Below, in pieces: positions 36,648 to 44,959 of a stretch of DNA of 64,000 bases. The stretch is from Dyella thiooxydans. GTDB taxonomy: Bacteria; Pseudomonadota; Gammaproteobacteria; Xanthomonadales; Rhodanobacteraceae. The stretch covers positions 3,808,501 through 3,872,500 of the forward strand of contig NZ_CP014841.1 in the NCBI RefSeq assembly GCF_001641285.1, written 5' to 3'. The translations under genes and the position numbers were made by a program. The notes beneath the pieces were generated by a model. That model was not told the origin of the DNA. It ran no database searches and was given only the letters and a program-made list of their open reading frames with translations. Numbering within the stretch: the stretch's first letter is position 1; the number at the start of each line of letters is the position of its first letter.

Positions 36648-37912
36648 TGTTTCCGCTGATCATTCTCTACCTCTCGCTGACCATCCTGCGCCCGCAGGAT
36701 TACCTGCCTTCGCTGGCCGGATTCCCGCTGCTGCCGATCGTGCTGGCGATGGCCCTGCTGGCCTGGATGGCCTCGCGCTACAAGACGTTCGGGGCGCCGC
36801 ATTTCGTGCTGCTGCCGGTGTTCATGCTGGCGTTGATGATGTCGGAGGTCGCCAACGGCTGGATCGGCGGGGCCATCGAGCAGTTCAGCGGCTTCGCGCC
36901 GGTGATCGTCGCCTTCGCGATCCTCGCGGCGGGGGTGAGTGCCAGCCAGAAGCGGGTGTCGGCCACGTTCGCGGTGTTCGCGCTCTGCTCGTGCGTGCTG
37001 GCGCTGCACGGCGTGGAGCAGAAGCACCTGGGCGTGGGCTGGACCGGCATGGGCCTGTCCGAGGACGGGCGCATCCAGTACGTGGGCATCTTCAACGACC
37101 CGAATGACCTCGGCCTGCTGTTCGTCACCGCGGTGCCGATGGCCGTGTACATGGCCGGCCGCTCGCGGTTCCTGATGCGGCTGGTGTGGCTGGCCGGCAC
37201 CTGCCTGCTGCTCTATGGCGTGTACCTCACCAACTCGCGTGGCGCGATGCTGGCATTGCTGATGGAGGGTGGGGTCTACATCTGGATGCGGCGCGGCATG
37301 GTCGTGGCCGGCATGCTCGGCGGTATCGGCCTGGTGGCCATGCGCATGCTGTCCTCGCGCATGGACGAACTGGACGCGGGGGAAGAGTCTGCCGCCGGTC
37401 GCGTGGACGCCTGGTACGAAGGCCTGCACATGTTCACCTCGCATCCGCTGTTCGGCGTGGGCGCGGGCAACTTCACCGACTACAACTACCTCACTGCGCA
37501 CAATTCCTTCATCCTGGTGCTGGCCGAGACCGGCTTCTTCGGCTATGTCACCTGGCTGGCACTGGTCGGCTACAGCTTCCTGATGCTGCGCCAGGTGCTG
37601 CTGCACCGACCGTCCGAGGAAGCGTTGCGCGACCAGGAGATCGACTGGCCGGCCGAGAAGACCATCGCGCGCACGCTGCTGCTTTCGCTGTGCGGCCTGT
37701 TCACCGCGGCGTTCTTCCTCAGCCGCAGTTACACCGTGATCCTCTATCTCACCCTGGCCATCGTGGTGGGCGCCTATGTCGGCATCCGCCGCCGCGTCCC
37801 GGACCTGCCGCCGATGCGGCTGGGCCGCTCGTGGTGGACCTGGGTTCCCGCGGCGATCGGCAGCATCGCGTTCTTCTTCGTCCTCGTCGCCGTCCTGTTG
37901 CATTCCGAATGA
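36647..37912 (+). CDS. O-antigen ligase/polymerase family protein (Wzy-like)
   Basis: A 421-residue protein with about ten transmembrane helices. It resembles the Wzy_C/O-antigen ligase group. A typical motif is YLTNSRGAMLALLMEGG, and the large periplasmic loop includes RVDAWYEGLHMFTSHPLFGVGAGNFTDYNYLTAHNSFILVLAETG (seen between about residues 245 and 295). In this locus it is the best candidate for the polymerase that joins lipid-linked repeat units. It overlaps the deacetylase gene by 1 base (TGATG). Confidence 0.85.
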   Translation: MFPLIILYLSLTILRPQDYLPSLAGFPLLPIVLAMALLAWMASRYKTFGAPHFVLLPVFMLALMMSEVANGWIGGAIEQFSGFAPVIVAFAILAAGVSASQKRVSATFAVFALCSCVLALHGVEQKHLGVGWTGMGLSEDGRIQYVGIFNDPNDLGLLFVTAVPMAVYMAGRSRFLMRLVWLAGTCLLLYGVYLTNSRGAMLALLMEGGVYIWMRRGMVVAGMLGGIGLVAMRMLSSRMDELDAGEESAAGRVDAWYEGLHMFTSHPLFGVGAGNFTDYNYLTAHNSFILVLAETGFFGYVTWLALVGYSFLMLRQVLLHRPSEEALRDQEIDWPAEKTIARTLLLSLCGLFTAAFFLSRSYTVILYLTLAIVVGAYVGIRRRVPDLPPMRLGRSWWTWVPAAIGSIAFFFVLVAVLLHSE

Positions 37913-39471
37913 ACGACCGTCGCAATACCCTTCGCAACACCGCGTTCTCGTCGATCGGGATCTACGCCGAGTATTTCCTAGGCATGGTCGCGTCGATTGT
38001 GATCGCCCGGCACCTGGGGCCGGGCCACTACGGCGTGTACAGCATGTTCATCTGGTTCGCCGCGATCGGCATCGTGGTGACCAACTCGGGGATCACCACC
38101 GGCGTGATCAAGTTCATCTCCGAGTTCCGCGGCAACGGCAACGAGGCGATGATCCGGCCGCTGCTGACCTATATGCGCCGGGTGCAGGCCTGGCACATGG
38201 TGCTGGTGGTCGGCCTGGCCGGAGCGGGCCTGGCGCTGGCCGGGCATCGCTGGGCGAATACGCCGGATCTGGTGGAGTTCCTGCTGCTCGCCGCCGCCGT
38301 GGCGATGCGTGCGCCGTACATGTTCAACATCGCCGTGGCGAAAGGTTTCGAAGCCTTCGACGCCACGGCGCGGGTATCGATGGTCGCCGCGCCGCTGAAC
38401 CTGGCTCTGGTGGTCGGCGCGGTGCTGCTGAAGGCGTCGATGTTCTGGTTCCTGGTGGTGTATGCCACCTCCAGTGCGATCTTCCTCGGCATTTCCTGGT
38501 GGCAGGCGCGGCGGCTGGTGGCCACGGTGCCGCCGGCCGCGCCGATGGCCAGCGAGCTGAACCAGCGCATCCGCCGCCATCTGCGGATCGTGTCGGTCAC
38601 CATCGTGGTGGGCTTCCTGATCACCAGCGACGTGGAGATCGTCTTCCTCAACACCTTCGCCACCTCGGCCGACGCCGGCTACTTCAAGGTCGCCTATCAG
38701 CTGGCGACCGGCATGATGCTGCTGGTGCCCGGGGTGTTCGCTGCGGTGCTGCTGCCGATGATGTCCAAGGCACTCAGCCGCGGGCGCGACCAGGCCGCGC
38801 AGAAGTTCGTGGCGGTGACGACCTACCTGGTGATGTTGTCTGCACCGGTGGTGATCTTCGGCGTGTGCTTCGCTGCGCCGATCATCCAGCTGCTCTACGG
38901 CAGCCGCTACGGTGCCGCTGCGCCGGTGTTCGCCGTGGCGATCCTGGCCAGTGCGATCGCCACCTCCAACCAGGGGGCGACGAGCCTGCTGGTGAGTGCG
39001 GACCGGCAGCAGACGATTCTCGTCATGGTGGTCGTGTTCGGCGTGATCAAACTCACCCTGGACGCCCTGTTGATCCACCAGTTCGCGCTACGCGGCGCGA
39101 TGGTGGCGATCCTGACCGAAGCGGTCTCCAGCACCACCGCCTACGTGTTGATCGGCCTGCGGGTGAGCGGCGCGCGGCTGGACGGTCGGCGTCTGGCGGC
39201 GGTGGCGCTGGCCTCGGTCGGTGCCGCGCTGTTGTCGCTGCCGGTGCTGCTGCTTGGGATGCCCGTGTTGCTGACCGTGCTGCTGGGGGGAGTGGTCGTG
39301 CTGGGAAGTTATGGGGTGCTCACCCTGCTGCTGCCGTGCTGGAGCCCGGGCGACATCGCGCAGTTGCAGGAACTGCACGCGCGCTTCGCACGCAACTGGC
39401 CACAGCCCCTGCACCGGCTGTTGCTGCGCGCCGGCGAGCGCGCCAGCGCGCGGGCGGAGCGGCCGGCATGA
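37909..39471 (+). CDS. Flippase, oligosaccharide translocase (Wzx-like)
   Basis: A 520-residue protein with about 12-14 transmembrane helices of the polysaccharide exporter/MATE-like MOP superfamily. RNTAFSSIGIYAEYFLGMVASIVIARHLGPGHYGVYSM is the family's N-terminal pattern (residues 7 to about 44). It would flip undecaprenyl-linked repeat units across the inner membrane for the polymerase encoded just upstream. ATGA overlap with the previous gene. Confidence 0.88.
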   Translation: MNDRRNTLRNTAFSSIGIYAEYFLGMVASIVIARHLGPGHYGVYSMFIWFAAIGIVVTNSGITTGVIKFISEFRGNGNEAMIRPLLTYMRRVQAWHMVLVVGLAGAGLALAGHRWANTPDLVEFLLLAAAVAMRAPYMFNIAVAKGFEAFDATARVSMVAAPLNLALVVGAVLLKASMFWFLVVYATSSAIFLGISWWQARRLVATVPPAAPMASELNQRIRRHLRIVSVTIVVGFLITSDVEIVFLNTFATSADAGYFKVAYQLATGMMLLVPGVFAAVLLPMMSKALSRGRDQAAQKFVAVTTYLVMLSAPVVIFGVCFAAPIIQLLYGSRYGAAAPVFAVAILASAIATSNQGATSLLVSADRQQTILVMVVVFGVIKLTLDALLIHQFALRGAMVAILTEAVSSTTAYVLIGLRVSGARLDGRRLAAVALASVGAALLSLPVLLLGMPVLLTVLLGGVVVLGSYGVLTLLLPCWSPGDIAQLQELHARFARNWPQPLHRLLLRAGERASARAERPA

Positions 39472-40856
39472 GCGCCCCGGTGTTCGCGCGGATCTACGAG
39501 GCGGCCTTCCGCCACGTGCTGTTCCCGGCCTACGAAAGCGGCCTGCGCCGCCGGCATACGCTGCGCTGGCTGGCCGGGTACGAGCGCGACCAGTGGCTGT
39601 CGGCCGACGAGGTGCAGGCGCTGCAGTGGCAGCGGCTGAAGGCCTTGCTGGAACATTGCTACCGCGAGGTGCCGTTCTACCGCGAGCGCTTCAAGACGAT
39701 CGGCGCGACGCCGGACGACATCCGCAGCCGGGCCGACTACGCGCGCCTGCCGCGGCTGACCAAGGCCGACATCCGTGCGCATTTCGCCGAGCTGCAGGCG
39801 CCGTCGCTGGCCGGGCAGATGGTCTACAAGGCCACCGGCGGTTCCACCGGCGAACCGCTGCGCTTCGGTTGCGACCGCGGCAGCAACGACCGGCGCACCG
39901 CGGTGATGTGGCGCGGCTACGGCTGGGCCGGCGCGCGCATGGGCCGGCGCACGCTGTACCTGTGGGGCGGCGCGGTGGGCCAGCCCAGCCGCGCCAAGCT
40001 GCTGAAGGACCGCCTCTACAACGCCGCCTTCGCCCGCCGCATGCTCGACAGCTTCGGCATGAGCGAGGCGACCATGGCCGACTACGCCACGGCGATCGAC
40101 CGCTACCGGCCGGAGATCATCGTCTCCTACGTCGGGCCGCTGGTGCGGCTGGCCGAGTGGATGCTCGCCACCGGGCGCCGCGTGCATGCGCCGGTGGCGA
40201 TCCTCGGCGCGGCCGAGGCGCTGCACGAATTCCAGCGCGAGCTGCTGGAGCGCGCGTTCGGCTGCCCGGCGTTCAACACCTACGGCTGCCGCGAATTCAT
40301 GCTGGTGGCCGCCGAGTGCGAGCATCGCCAGGGTCTGCACGTGAACGCCGACCACCTGCTGGTGGAACTGGAGCCGATGCCCGGCGGGCACGGTCCGGCC
40401 GAGGTGGTGGTGACCGACCTGTTCAACTACGGCATGCCGTTCCTGCGCTATGCCAACGGCGACGCGGCCACGCCGTCCGAGCGCACCTGCGTCTGCGGGC
40501 GCGGGCTGCCGCTGGTGGAGCGCGTCGACGGCCGGGTGCTCGATGCGATCCGCACGCCGGCCGGCCACGTGCTGCCGGGCGAATTCTTCCCGCACATGCT
40601 CAAGGACGTGCCGGGGGTCGAGCGCTTCCAGCTGGTGCAGCGCCGGCTGGACCGACTCGACCTGTCGATCGTGCGTACCGACGGCTTCGACGAGGCCTCG
40701 CTGGCCTACATCCGCCGCGAGGTGGGCAAGAAGCTCGGCGACAGCGTGGCGCTGGACGTGCACTTCGTCGACGACATCCCGCTCACCCCCAGCGGCAAAC
40801 TGCGGGTGACGGTGTCCGAGCTGCCGCCGGGCGCACATGCCACGGGGGCGCCGTGA
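39468..40856 (+). CDS. PaaK/CapK-like AMP-dependent ligase
   Basis: A 462-residue member of the phenylacetate-CoA ligase-like family, often called CapK in capsule loci. YKATGGSTGEPLRF is the phosphate-binding loop. FNTYGCREFMLVAAECEHRQGLHVN is the adenylate-forming core (YGxxE-like, here YGCRE). FLRYANGDAATP and the C-terminal LTPSGKLRVTVSE with the catalytic-type Lys complete the fold. ERTCVCGRGLPLVERVDGR holds the usual cysteine segment. Its substrate is unknown. It could activate a carboxylate for amide or ester transfer to the polymer, or act with the synthase product. ATGA overlap with the flippase gene. Confidence 0.85.
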   Translation: MSAPVFARIYEAAFRHVLFPAYESGLRRRHTLRWLAGYERDQWLSADEVQALQWQRLKALLEHCYREVPFYRERFKTIGATPDDIRSRADYARLPRLTKADIRAHFAELQAPSLAGQMVYKATGGSTGEPLRFGCDRGSNDRRTAVMWRGYGWAGARMGRRTLYLWGGAVGQPSRAKLLKDRLYNAAFARRMLDSFGMSEATMADYATAIDRYRPEIIVSYVGPLVRLAEWMLATGRRVHAPVAILGAAEALHEFQRELLERAFGCPAFNTYGCREFMLVAAECEHRQGLHVNADHLLVELEPMPGGHGPAEVVVTDLFNYGMPFLRYANGDAATPSERTCVCGRGLPLVERVDGRVLDAIRTPAGHVLPGEFFPHMLKDVPGVERFQLVQRRLDRLDLSIVRTDGFDEASLAYIRREVGKKLGDSVALDVHFVDDIPLTPSGKLRVTVSELPPGAHATGAP

Positions 40857-41971
40857 ACGTCACGCACGTGGTGGAAAACCTCAACCGCGGCGGGCTCGAG
40901 CGGATGGTGCTCGACCTGGTCGGCTTGCAGCAGCGGCAGGGCCTGAAGCCCCAAGTGGTGTGCGTATTCGAGGCCGGCTCGCTCGCCGGGGAACTCGATG
41001 CCCTCGGCGTGCCGCTGCGGGTCTGCGGCAAACGCAGGGGGCCGGACCTGCGCGCGCTGCACCGCCTGCGTCGTGCCGTGCGCGACCATCGCACCGAGGT
41101 GCTGCACACCCACAACGCCGCCGCGCATTACCAGGCGGTACTGGCGACGCTCGGTCTGCCCGGACGGCGCCGCGTGATCAACACCCGGCACGGCATGGGA
41201 GCCGGCCCCAGCGCGTCGCGTCGCGATGCGCTGTATCGCGCCGCGATGGGGCGCACCGACGCGGTGGTGACCGTCTGCGAGGCCGCCCGCCGCGACGCGG
41301 TGGCGCGTGGCCTGGTGCCCGAGTCGCGCGCGGTGGTGGTTCCCAACGGGATCCGGGTCGAGCGCTTCGCCGCCGCCGGCGAGGCTGCCCGCCGGGCGTT
41401 CAGGCAGGCGATCGGCGTCGCGCCTGAGACCCGCCTGATCGGCACGGTCGGCCGGCTGAACTGGGCCAAGGACCAGGACAGCCTGATCCGCGCCTTCGCC
41501 CGCGTGCACGCGACCCGTCCCGATACGGCGCTGGTACTGGTCGGTCAGGGCGAACTGCGCGGCGACCTGGAAGATCGCGCCCGGCTGGAGGGGGTGGCGT
41601 CGGCGGTGCATTTTCTCGGCGACCGCAATGACGTGGTGCAACTGCTGCAGGGCTTCGATCTGTTCGCGCTGTCTTCGGTCAGCGAGGGCTATTCGATGGC
41701 GCTGCTGGAAGCGTCGGCCAGCGCGCTGCCCATCGTCGCCACCGATGTGGGCGGCAATGCCGAGATCGTCCACCACGGGAAGACCGGCATGCTGGTGCCG
41801 GCCGGCGCGCCGGAATCGCTGGCCGTGACGCTGGGCGCACTGCTGGATGCGCCGGACCTGGCGATCGCACTGGGTGACGCCGCGCGCGCCTGGGTGCTCG
41901 AACATGGCTCGCTGGAGGCGATGGCATCCCGCTACGCCCGTCTGTATGCCGGGGAGGGCGTGCCGGCATGA
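40853..41971 (+). CDS. Glycosyltransferase family 4
   Basis: A 372-residue GT-B glycosyltransferase. The N-terminal domain has VTHVVENLNRGGLERMVLDL and the C-terminal domain has IGTVGRLNWAKDQDSLIRAF and SSVSEGYSMALLEASASALPIVATDVGGNAEI (the EX7E segment). It starts with GTG, overlapping the stop of the ligase gene (GTGA), with a G-rich ribosome site. Cytoplasmic, adding a sugar to the lipid-linked repeat unit. The sugar is unknown. Confidence 0.9.
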   Translation: MNVTHVVENLNRGGLERMVLDLVGLQQRQGLKPQVVCVFEAGSLAGELDALGVPLRVCGKRRGPDLRALHRLRRAVRDHRTEVLHTHNAAAHYQAVLATLGLPGRRRVINTRHGMGAGPSASRRDALYRAAMGRTDAVVTVCEAARRDAVARGLVPESRAVVVPNGIRVERFAAAGEAARRAFRQAIGVAPETRLIGTVGRLNWAKDQDSLIRAFARVHATRPDTALVLVGQGELRGDLEDRARLEGVASAVHFLGDRNDVVQLLQGFDLFALSSVSEGYSMALLEASASALPIVATDVGGNAEIVHHGKTGMLVPAGAPESLAVTLGALLDAPDLAIALGDAARAWVLEHGSLEAMASRYARLYAGEGVPA

Positions 41972-43152
41972 GCCTGCGCATCCTCGTCCTCACCAATCTG
42001 TTTCCGACCCGCTGGGATCCCCATCGCGGTGCGTTCAATCGCCAGCAGTTCGAGCGCCTGGGGCAGCGCCACGAGGTGGAGGTGATCACCGCGGTGCCGC
42101 TGCCGGAGCGTCTGCGTGGACGCGGCGCGGGCGAGCCCCTGAAGATTGCCGGTCTGCGCCTGCGCACCTTCGTCTTCGTCTACCTGCCGCGCGTCGCCCG
42201 CTCGCTGCACGCGCTCTTCTGGGCCGTATCGCTGTTGGCGCAGCAGGGATGGCACCTGCTGCGCGGGCGCTACGACTGCGTACTGGCCAGCTGGGCCTAC
42301 CCCGATGCCGCCGCCGCCGGCTGGCTGGCGCGGCGCATGGGCTGGCCCTACGTGGTCAAGGTGCACGGCAGCGACCTCAACGTGCAGGCAGAGGACCCGG
42401 CCCGGCGGCCGCAGATCCGCAAGGCGCTGGTGGAGGCGCGGGCCGTGGTGGCGGTGAGCCGGGCGCTGGCCGACAAGGCGGTGGCGCTCGGGGTCGCGCC
42501 GGCGCGGGTCCACGTGGTCTACAACGGCGTCGACCATGCGCGCTTCTCGCCCGGCTCGCAGCCGGAGGCGCGTCGTCGTCTCGACCTGCCGGGCGACGTG
42601 CCGGTGCTGCTCTACGTCGGCAACCTCAAGGCAAGCAAGGGCTGCATGGACCTGCTCGAGGCCTTTGCGCCGGTCGCAGAGGCGCGACCGGGCGCCCAGC
42701 TCGTGTTCGTCGGCGCCGGCGAGTGCCGTGACGCGCTGCGCGCGCGCGCCGATGAACTCGGTCTTGGCGCAGCTGTCCGTCTGGTCGGGGCGACACCGCA
42801 TGCCGATCTGCCGGACTGGTTCCGCTCAGCGACCCTGCTTTGCCTGCCCAGCCACAACGAGGGCGTGCCCAACGTGGTGCTGGAGGCGATGGCCTGCGGC
42901 ATCCCCGTGGTGGCCACGCGCGTGGGCGGGATTCCCGAAGTGGTTCCGGGCGAGGCCGGATTGCTGGTTCCGGTGCGCGATCGCGATGCGCTTGCCGAGG
43001 CGCTGGTCGAAGCCATTGCCCTTCCATGGGACACTGGACGCATCCTGGAACACGCCAGGCAGTTCAGTTGGGAACGGAATCTGCAATCGCTGTCGGACAT
43101 TCTCGAGGCTGCGGCAGCCGACTCCCCTCTCCCCACTTCGCTCCCGACATGA
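41968..43152 (+). CDS. Glycosyltransferase family 4
   Basis: A 394-residue GT-B enzyme. It opens with RILVLTNLFPTRWDPHRGAF, shows YVVKVHGSDLNV in the acceptor domain, and carries VLLYVGNLKASKGCMDLLEAF and PSHNEGVPNVVLEAMACGIPVVATRVGGIPE in the donor domain. ATGA overlaps at both ends. It probably adds a further sugar of the repeat unit. Specificity is not evident. Confidence 0.9.
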   Translation: MSLRILVLTNLFPTRWDPHRGAFNRQQFERLGQRHEVEVITAVPLPERLRGRGAGEPLKIAGLRLRTFVFVYLPRVARSLHALFWAVSLLAQQGWHLLRGRYDCVLASWAYPDAAAAGWLARRMGWPYVVKVHGSDLNVQAEDPARRPQIRKALVEARAVVAVSRALADKAVALGVAPARVHVVYNGVDHARFSPGSQPEARRRLDLPGDVPVLLYVGNLKASKGCMDLLEAFAPVAEARPGAQLVFVGAGECRDALRARADELGLGAAVRLVGATPHADLPDWFRSATLLCLPSHNEGVPNVVLEAMACGIPVVATRVGGIPEVVPGEAGLLVPVRDRDALAEALVEAIALPWDTGRILEHARQFSWERNLQSLSDILEAAAADSPLPTSLPT

Positions 43153-43796
43153 ACATCCGGCCCAAGAAACACCAGATTCTCGGTCTGCTGCCGCGCTCGA
43201 TCGTGCAGACGCACGGCGATCGCGCCGGCACCGGCCGCTTCCTCAGCTTCGACGATGGTCCGCATCCCGAGCACACCCCGCGCCTGCTCGATCTGCTCGC
43301 GGCACATGGCGTGCGGGCGAGCTTTTTCGTGGTGGGCCGCCACGCCGAGCAGTATCCGTCGATCGTCGAGCGGATCGTCCGGGACGGACACCTGCTGGGC
43401 AACCACTCCTACAGCCATACCCGTTTCGCACACATGAGCACCGCGGACCAGGTCGCGGACCTGGAACGTGCCGACCGGCTGCTGGCGGCCTTCGACGGAC
43501 GCACGCGGCACCGGATCCGCACGCCGCAGGGGCATGTGACGCTGCCCCTGTTGCTGCATTTCGCACGCAGCGGCCGCAGCCTGGCCTACTGGTGCTACGA
43601 CAGCATGGACTACCACGACGACGATGCCGCAGTCGTCGTGAGGCGCCTGCAGACACAGCCTCCGCAGGTCGGCGACATCGTGCTGATGCACGACGACGGG
43701 GCTGCCGGCATGCATGCCCTGGCCGAGCTGTTGCCGGCGTGGTGCCGGGACGGATGGACCTTCCACGCCCTCGAACAGGATGCTGCATGCGAGTGA
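43149..43796 (+). CDS. Polysaccharide deacetylase family protein, short
   Basis: A 215-residue NodB-fold protein. RFLSFDDGPHPEHTPRLLDLL holds the catalytic Asp pair, ASFFVVGRHAEQ follows, LLGNHSYSHTRFAHM supplies the metal-binding His residues, and VLMHDDG closes the site. RIRTPQGH takes the place of the RxPxG motif. No signal peptide is seen. It is the second deacetylase-type gene of the operon, overlapping its neighbours by 4 and 10 bases. Confidence 0.87.
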   Translation: MNIRPKKHQILGLLPRSIVQTHGDRAGTGRFLSFDDGPHPEHTPRLLDLLAAHGVRASFFVVGRHAEQYPSIVERIVRDGHLLGNHSYSHTRFAHMSTADQVADLERADRLLAAFDGRTRHRIRTPQGHVTLPLLLHFARSGRSLAYWCYDSMDYHDDDAAVVVRRLQTQPPQVGDIVLMHDDGAAGMHALAELLPAWCRDGWTFHALEQDAACE

Positions 43797-44959
43797 TCTA
43801 CCACCACCGCACCCGCGGTCGCGACGTCGAGGGCGTGCACATCCGCGGCATCGTCGGCGCACTGCGCGGGCTGGGGCACGACGTCACCATCGTCTCGTTT
43901 CCCGGCGCGGATCCGGAGCAGGCGTCGTCGGCAGGCGACAGCGCTCCGCGGCGCAGGGGGCGGCTGGCCACGCTGGTCACGCGGCTGCCCGGCATAGTCT
44001 TCGAGCTGGCCGAGCTGGCCTACAACGCGGTGACCCTGGTGCGGATGGGCCGCGTGCTGAAGCGCGCGCGGCCGGACATGGTCTACGAGCGCTACTCGCT
44101 GTTCCTGTTCGCCACGGTGTGGCTGGCGCGCCGCCATGGCGTGCCGATCGTGCTGGAGATCAACGATTCGGCGCTGGTCGAGCGCGTGCGTCCGCTTTAC
44201 ATGAAGGGGCTGGCGCGGCGGATCGAGCGCTGGTGCATGAAGCACAGCACCGGGCTGGTGTTCATCTCCAGCTACTTCCGCGACCAGGCGCAGGCCGCCT
44301 ATGGCGACATCGCGCCCTGCGTGATTTCGCCGAATGCGGCCGACCTGGCGCATTTCGATCCGGCGCGTTTCGACCGCGAGGCACTACGGCGCGAGCGCGG
44401 GCTGGAGGGCAGGGTGGTGTGCGGCTTCATCGGTTCGTTCGCCCGCTGGCACGGGGTGGATGGCTTCGTGCGCGCGATCGCCCCGCAACTGGCGCGGGCG
44501 CCGGAACTGACCCTGTTGCTGGTTGGCGATGGCGTCACCCTGCCGGAGGTGCGCGATCTGGTCGACCGTGAACGGCTCGGCCTGCAGGTGCGTCTGCCGG
44601 GCCGCGTGCCGCACCCGGACATCGCCAGTTGGGTCGCCTGCATGGACTACGCCGTGCTGCCCGATTCCAACGAGTATGGTTCGCCGATGAAGCTGTTCGA
44701 GTTCATGGCGATGGGCGTGGCGGTGGTCGCGCCGGACTACGCGCCGGTGGCCGAGGTCACCGACGATGGCCGCACCGGCTGGCTGTTCCCGCGGCGTGAT
44801 ACGCCGGCGTGCATCGAGCGCCTGCTGGCGCTGGCGCCACGCGACGAGGAGTGTCGGCGCGTCGGTGCCGCGGCGCGTGAGTACATCGCGCGCGAGCGGC
44901 AGTGGCGCAACAACGCCGAGCAGCTGCTGGCACTGGCATTCGGAGGGAAGGGCGGATGA
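43787..44959 (+). CDS. Glycosyltransferase family 4
   Basis: A 390-residue GT-B enzyme: MRVIYHHRTRGRDVEGVHIRGI at the N-terminus, PNAADLAHFDP between the domains, CGFIGSFARWHGVDGFVRAI and LPDSNEYGSPMKLFEFMAMGVAVVAPDYAPVAEV in the donor domain. It overlaps the deacetylase gene by 10 bases and the next gene by 4 (ATGA). It probably acts on the growing repeat unit in the cytoplasm. Confidence 0.88.
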   Translation: MRVIYHHRTRGRDVEGVHIRGIVGALRGLGHDVTIVSFPGADPEQASSAGDSAPRRRGRLATLVTRLPGIVFELAELAYNAVTLVRMGRVLKRARPDMVYERYSLFLFATVWLARRHGVPIVLEINDSALVERVRPLYMKGLARRIERWCMKHSTGLVFISSYFRDQAQAAYGDIAPCVISPNAADLAHFDPARFDREALRRERGLEGRVVCGFIGSFARWHGVDGFVRAIAPQLARAPELTLLLVGDGVTLPEVRDLVDRERLGLQVRLPGRVPHPDIASWVACMDYAVLPDSNEYGSPMKLFEFMAMGVAVVAPDYAPVAEVTDDGRTGWLFPRRDTPACIERLLALAPRDEECRRVGAAAREYIARERQWRNNAEQLLALAFGGKGG

